A stretch of DNA of 64,000 nt from Schistosoma mansoni (Eukaryota; Platyhelminthes; Trematoda; Strigeidida; Schistosomatidae), in the NCBI RefSeq assembly GCF_000237925.1, contig NC_031497.1, positions 2,634,524 to 2,698,523 on the forward strand, written 5' to 3'. Positions 59,990 to 64,000 of this stretch are shown in pieces; the first letter of the stretch is position 1; each line of letters opens with the position of its first letter. A program made the translations under genes and the position numbers. A model generated the notes under the pieces. The model saw only the letters and a program-made list of their open reading frames with translations. It made no database searches and was not told the origin of the DNA.

Positions 59990-61345
59990 ACTTAATACTT
60001 TATTACTAACCGAGATATTGCTTTCTCCTTGGTCCCAAAATATACGAGCAGTGCTTCAAAGAAACCTATAGTCGAATACTAGTAACCTATAATTATCCTC
60101 CATTTTCAATGGTCATGTTTCACACCCCATAACGGGGTGAATTGTTGTAAACTCGTCTTTTGTTTGACAGTCGGATATCTCGCCTACTCCACAAATAACA
60201 GGTTGACAAGATATAATCTAGCTTTTTGGATCTGTGTCAAGATTTCGGCAGACACCAGCCTATCAGGATCAACGAGACTTCCAAGATGAGTGAGGCAGTC
60301 GACACACTAAACTATCTCACTTCCTATCATTAATTCAGGCACTGACGTAGGCCAATCCTGAAGCTACATTTTACATTTGGAGGGCGAGAACTGCATCCCA
60401 AACATGCTTGGATTATTGCTTGAGCTGGTCAACAGACTGCACTTTTTCAGCGTCTTCAGCGAACAGAACTGTATCTACTTATTCCAAGTCAACAAGTAAA
60501 TCTGGTAGATCAATCCCTAAAGTCAGATATTGAGTGTTATCTCTAAAAGCGTGTCTATGACGGTAGAATAAAAATGGGGAAGGCAGATAACCCTGATGAA
60601 CACCACTTAAAGTAACCACTTCCGATAACAGTTCCCTATGAGCTCTGACTCGACTAGTAGTGTTCGTGTAGAGAGCATGTACAAGGTTAATGTACTTCAG
60701 CACGCCTTTCAATGATAGATACTACCAGAGAAACACACGATCACTGGGGTTGAACGCTTTCAGGTCAGGGAATATAACTAGTCAGTTGTACGTCAAAAAT
60801 ATGTCTATATTCCCGAGTCAGTAAATCTTCATCGACTGAGATGGTTAGACCACGTATTACGCATGCCTGAACACCAATTTCCACGACGCGCAATGCTGAC
60901 TAGTGTTGGGAACGCTTAGAAGAGAGTTAGGGGCGGCCAAACCAAAACGTGGCACCAGTCCATAAAGTCGTTAACTTGTGGTCAGAGGCATGTTGTTAGG
61001 TTCAGACTACTTGGTTGGGGTTCACGTGACTATCGTAACTAATGGTTGGAGACGGTGGGTGACATGGCTCAGAATCGATCACAAAGGAGTAGGTGTTTAC
61101 AGTCTTTGTTTTTCCTCAAACCGTGAGATTAAAATTGCTTTATAAATTTATTTCTACGAACTAATTCTTCCTGTATTATATCCTCATATGAAATCTTTCT
61201 TTTGTATATTACTACCATTGAAGTAACTTCTGTGAATTTGGTGTTCATCTTGTTGTTCTAATGAGGTATGGCAACGTAGACCGATACATATATATGCCTG
61301 GTCCTATATTGTAGATGACTGACTGAAGTAAGTGTACAAATCTGA
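59990..61345. mobile_element. Non-LTR retrotransposon with inverted 5' part (copy 2)
   Basis: Left part 59990-60790 reads on the minus strand as reverse transcriptase: YINLVHALYTNTTSRVRAHR, GVHQGYLPSPFLF, then QDWPTSVPELMIGSE, THLGSLVDPDRLVSAEI and, at its left end, LLVFDYRFL and WDQGESNISVSN. Right part 60805-61345 reads on the plus strand, starting at ESVNLHRLRWLDHVLRMPEH and running through the C-terminus and 3' untranslated region shared with 19540-20125. In the family protein the two parts are almost consecutive, so one insertion carries an inverted 5' part next to a forward 3' part. The frames are broken repeatedly. Confidence 0.75.
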
Positions 61346-62532
61346 CTAGTTTAACTTAGTGACACTAGTTACGAAGAGTCCTATGATCTTTAGTCGAATC
61401 AGTTATAATCCAAGTTTATTTTCGTGCAGCAATATATTCTGCATGTATATTAATGCATAAGAACCCTATTTAAACCGTTGTATTTTCTTTAAAATTGACA
61501 TTTGTATTTACAACTTTAAAATCAAATAAAAACTAACTCCTAATATCAGATAACATATCGGCTATATATTCTAGTCGTAACTACGTGCCTGTTAATCCAT
61601 ATATAACTGACATTAGAATTTTTTGGGAATATTTAGTATTTTGGCTACTTAAACAGCAAGTTAAAAAGGCTAACCACAGAATATTTACCAAATATTATAA
61701 TCACTATAAAGTTGTATGTGAATAACTGGATACTGATAATCTTAATAACATTACATGATTCTTCCTCTTAACCTACACAAACTACGCCTAGTATTTATTA
61801 CGATATTCGTTGGTGAAAGTTGTAGTTATCGGTAACGTCAATATCTGTTGTAAGCTCTAGTCGTACAATTAAAGTTTTTCTACAGATATTTCCTATTAAG
61901 ATTGTTTTTGGTGTACATATACTCAAGCAAAATTTAAAATTCACAGTCGCTGGTGCTAAAACAACTTAACTTTTCAGTATCATTTATCATTGTAACTACC
62001 AGGTTTTATTTGATTTGCTTTCCCAGGATTATTGTAGCGTGTAGTTCTTTCAAGTCTCTGGCTGTTTCTAATTAATTTCCCAATTATTACTAGACTATTT
62101 GCTACCGCTTTGTCTGGCAAAAAGTTAAGATTTTCCTATATTCACTGATGAAGGAAGTGGAGTTTCGATAGTTCAGCTTTCATTATGTGCGGGCCCAATA
62201 GGTTTCTTTAGACTTGTAGAGCAGAAAAATTGTAGTTTAAACTTATTGCAATCTTGTATTCGAAGGACTGTTAAACTAGCATGGATTACTGATTATTAAC
62301 GTGCTTCTCTATATTCAGTTAATGAGCTTTTAATCAAATGGTTAAATAATACAACGTTCATTGTGTAACCCTAAAACTGACTGCTATGTTTAAAGAGATT
62401 AAAAGTTCACCTAAGTCGGCGAACTGAGCGAAGACTTAGAGACACAATGACCCAAAAGCTAACTATAATATACAGTGATCCAAGCAACTTTCACGCTCTT
62501 TACATGTATGTTTTTATACCATAGAGTGGATC
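61346..62532. other. No gene seen; upstream of a possible new gene
   Basis: AT-rich spacer without a repeat match. If the exon at 62533 is real its promoter should be here; nothing specific could be picked. Confidence 0.4.
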
Positions 62533-62723
62533 ATGGTGGATGTTCCCTTACTAACTCATATATCTGAAACTACAGACTGCAGCTCATCTTCCTGCCAGGC
62601 TTCATCTACTTCAGACGATTCTGTTCCTGAAGGCTATTTAATCTTGACATTCGATAAAAAGAAGAAAGCTGTTTTAAAAACTGCTGTGTTCGCAGATGTT
62701 TCAGATCCCAGGTTTGCAGATGA
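62533..62723 (+). CDS. Possible first coding exon, unidentified gene
   Basis: An ATG opens 63 codons ending at a strong donor, GATGA|GTGAGT, in phase 2. The product begins MVDVPLLTHISETTDCSS, is very rich in Ser/Thr and acidic residues in its first 30 positions, then has a hydrophobic/basic part (EGYLILTFDKKKKAVLKTAV) that could be the edge of a folded domain. I do not recognise the family. The exon sits in DNA with no visible repeat match and would continue to the right; no second exon in the right phase could be picked confidently before the window ends. A chance ORF is the main alternative. Confidence 0.35.
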
Positions 62724-64000
62724 GTGAGTCATTAGAAGTAAACTTATTTTTATCATTTATCAAATTTAGCCATCTTGTCATTTAGTGTAAAGACGTCCGT
62801 AGTTAATTTTGCAAACTATGTAGATGATTCATTTTATGAATCTAGGTCAGTTCTTAATCTACTGTTTACATACCATCCGTTTTCTAACTGATATTAATAT
62901 TTTGGATATTATTTCGCGAAATAAAAGGCATAAAATAACGTTGAAACTCAGGAATCAAGGAAGAAAAGTCACAGATGTTTATCTGTACTTCTTCTAGCGA
63001 TTTTGTGTGGTGTGGTTCAAAATCAATCATAGTGGCCTAGACGCATTTACTCTTTGTTTTCTCTTAGATCCTGAATTCCAAAATTGTTTTATGTATTTTA
63101 TTGTGCGAATCAACTCATTCCCAACACGTTTTTTTGTACTGTCAATGACAATATTTCTGTCTCTATTATTTAGGTATTCATTTTGATAATTTTATCTCTG
63201 TGACATGTGGCGACTCGAGCCTATGCACATGTTCTGGGTTCTATGTTACTTTTGACTGGCAAAATTTTAGGGATCGTAGCTACAAACCCAATGTGATTTG
63301 TAAGCCTCATAATTTAATCTGGTTAATACAGGCTAAACTGTCGAATACTAATAATCCGAAATCATCTTATATTATGTCAGTATAACGTACTGGTACTCAT
63401 GTTTAAGGAGTCTACCTTTCAACCAATATGTTATGGGTTCAATACCCACTTCACCTGTTCAGAATGCCATATTCTGGTCAATTAGAATACATCATTTATA
63501 ATATTTGGACGAACTTGAAAGTGGTTACTGATTTACATGTAATTATTGTTTATTTAATGGCTTCAAAAAATGAAGGGTAGGCGATATCGTACTATTTAAT
63601 TTAGTCTGGAAATGATTCATAGGACTTTTTACAAATACCTGAAAAAGGTACGAAGATAATTGACTATAAAGATAATCTAAATATCTCTACAATATTACTG
63701 GGAACCGTTTTTTCCTAACCCTATAGCGACTTGAGTGTGCATTTATCAAAGTAATGGTTTTTATTTCCACGAGAACTTCGCTCAAATATGTATCATCACT
63801 ATGATCTTGCGATTTTTCAATTCTGTGGGGAAACAAGTCATTTATTTTACCATTTCCTTTCAAAATCCAGTCATCAAGTCTAGATCGGCTGTAACGGCTT
63901 ATAACAACCGATGACCTCATGTATTGATGCCACGTCTTAGTTTCTTCCTCAGTGCACCAGGGTAGATAGTTGTTGAACGTGTGTAAAATATGCTTAAGTT
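62724..64000. other. Right edge; possible intron, no further exon assigned
   Basis: After the donor at 62723 no exon in the right phase was identified. A tRNA-like B box, GGGTTCAATACCC with a pairing TGGG/CCCA stem, at 63422-63440 may mark a decayed SINE. A minus-strand frame open from the window edge to 63687 (with CTEEETKTWHQYMRSSVV) is unidentified. Confidence 0.3.

Noticed and set aside
63422-63472. Possible tRNA gene with a good B box
   Set aside because: The T-arm stem pairs, but no proper D arm, anticodon arm or acceptor stem could be built; more likely a decayed SINE.
1-64000. CRISPR arrays, bacterial operons, rRNA genes
   Set aside because: None seen. Introns, SINEs and LINEs show nuclear animal DNA, and the only short tandem repeats are di- and tetranucleotide runs.

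Overview
The window is AT-rich eukaryotic DNA from a flatworm, most likely a schistosome or close trematode relative. Three host genes are split by a mix of tiny introns (33-39 bases) and introns of one to four kilobases, which is a known schistosome habit. The DNA between exons is packed with tRNA-derived SINEs, RTE-type and CR1-type LINE pieces and old LTR-element remains, as in known schistosome genomes. The species cannot be fixed from the sequence alone.

Layout from left to right: (1) 2.3-10.0 kb, minus strand: seven exons of XRCC1, with the N-terminal domain and BRCT1 visible and the 3' end running off the left edge. Its introns hold six copies of one LINE-tail repeat, two of them near-identical and inverted. 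(2) 10.1-12.2 kb: a minus-strand CR1-like LINE carrying a nested repeat with a solo LTR inside it. (3) 14.7-18.9 kb, plus strand: an eight-exon gene whose 262-residue product looks like XLF/NHEJ1, the non-homologous end-joining factor. (4) 19.2-20.1 kb: LINE tails between convergent genes. (5) 21.7-33.3 kb, minus strand: five exons, all joined in phase 0, coding a 1248-residue Sfmbt-type Polycomb protein (MBT repeats, SLED, SAM). Its introns hold a fold-back element and a SINE. (6) 33.4-62.5 kb: no convincing host gene. This part is a graveyard of mobile elements: a Ty3/gypsy pol fossil (40.0-42.8 kb), a deleted RTE LINE (43.5-45.2 kb), a CR1-type LINE with long open frames but a deleted endonuclease (46.2-50.3 kb), RTE and CR1 fragments (53.7-56.0 kb), an LTR-type leader (about 58.3 kb) and a LINE with an inverted 5' part (60.0-61.3 kb). 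(7) 62.5 kb onward: one possible first coding exon of an unidentified plus-strand gene.

XRCC1 (single-strand break repair) and the XLF-like gene (double-strand break repair) are divergent neighbours about 4.8 kb apart; the XLF-like and Sfmbt genes converge. Nothing shows that they act together beyond being nuclear chromatin or repair proteins. Exon joins were read by eye from splice sites, phase agreement and family motifs; no alignment or transcript data were used.
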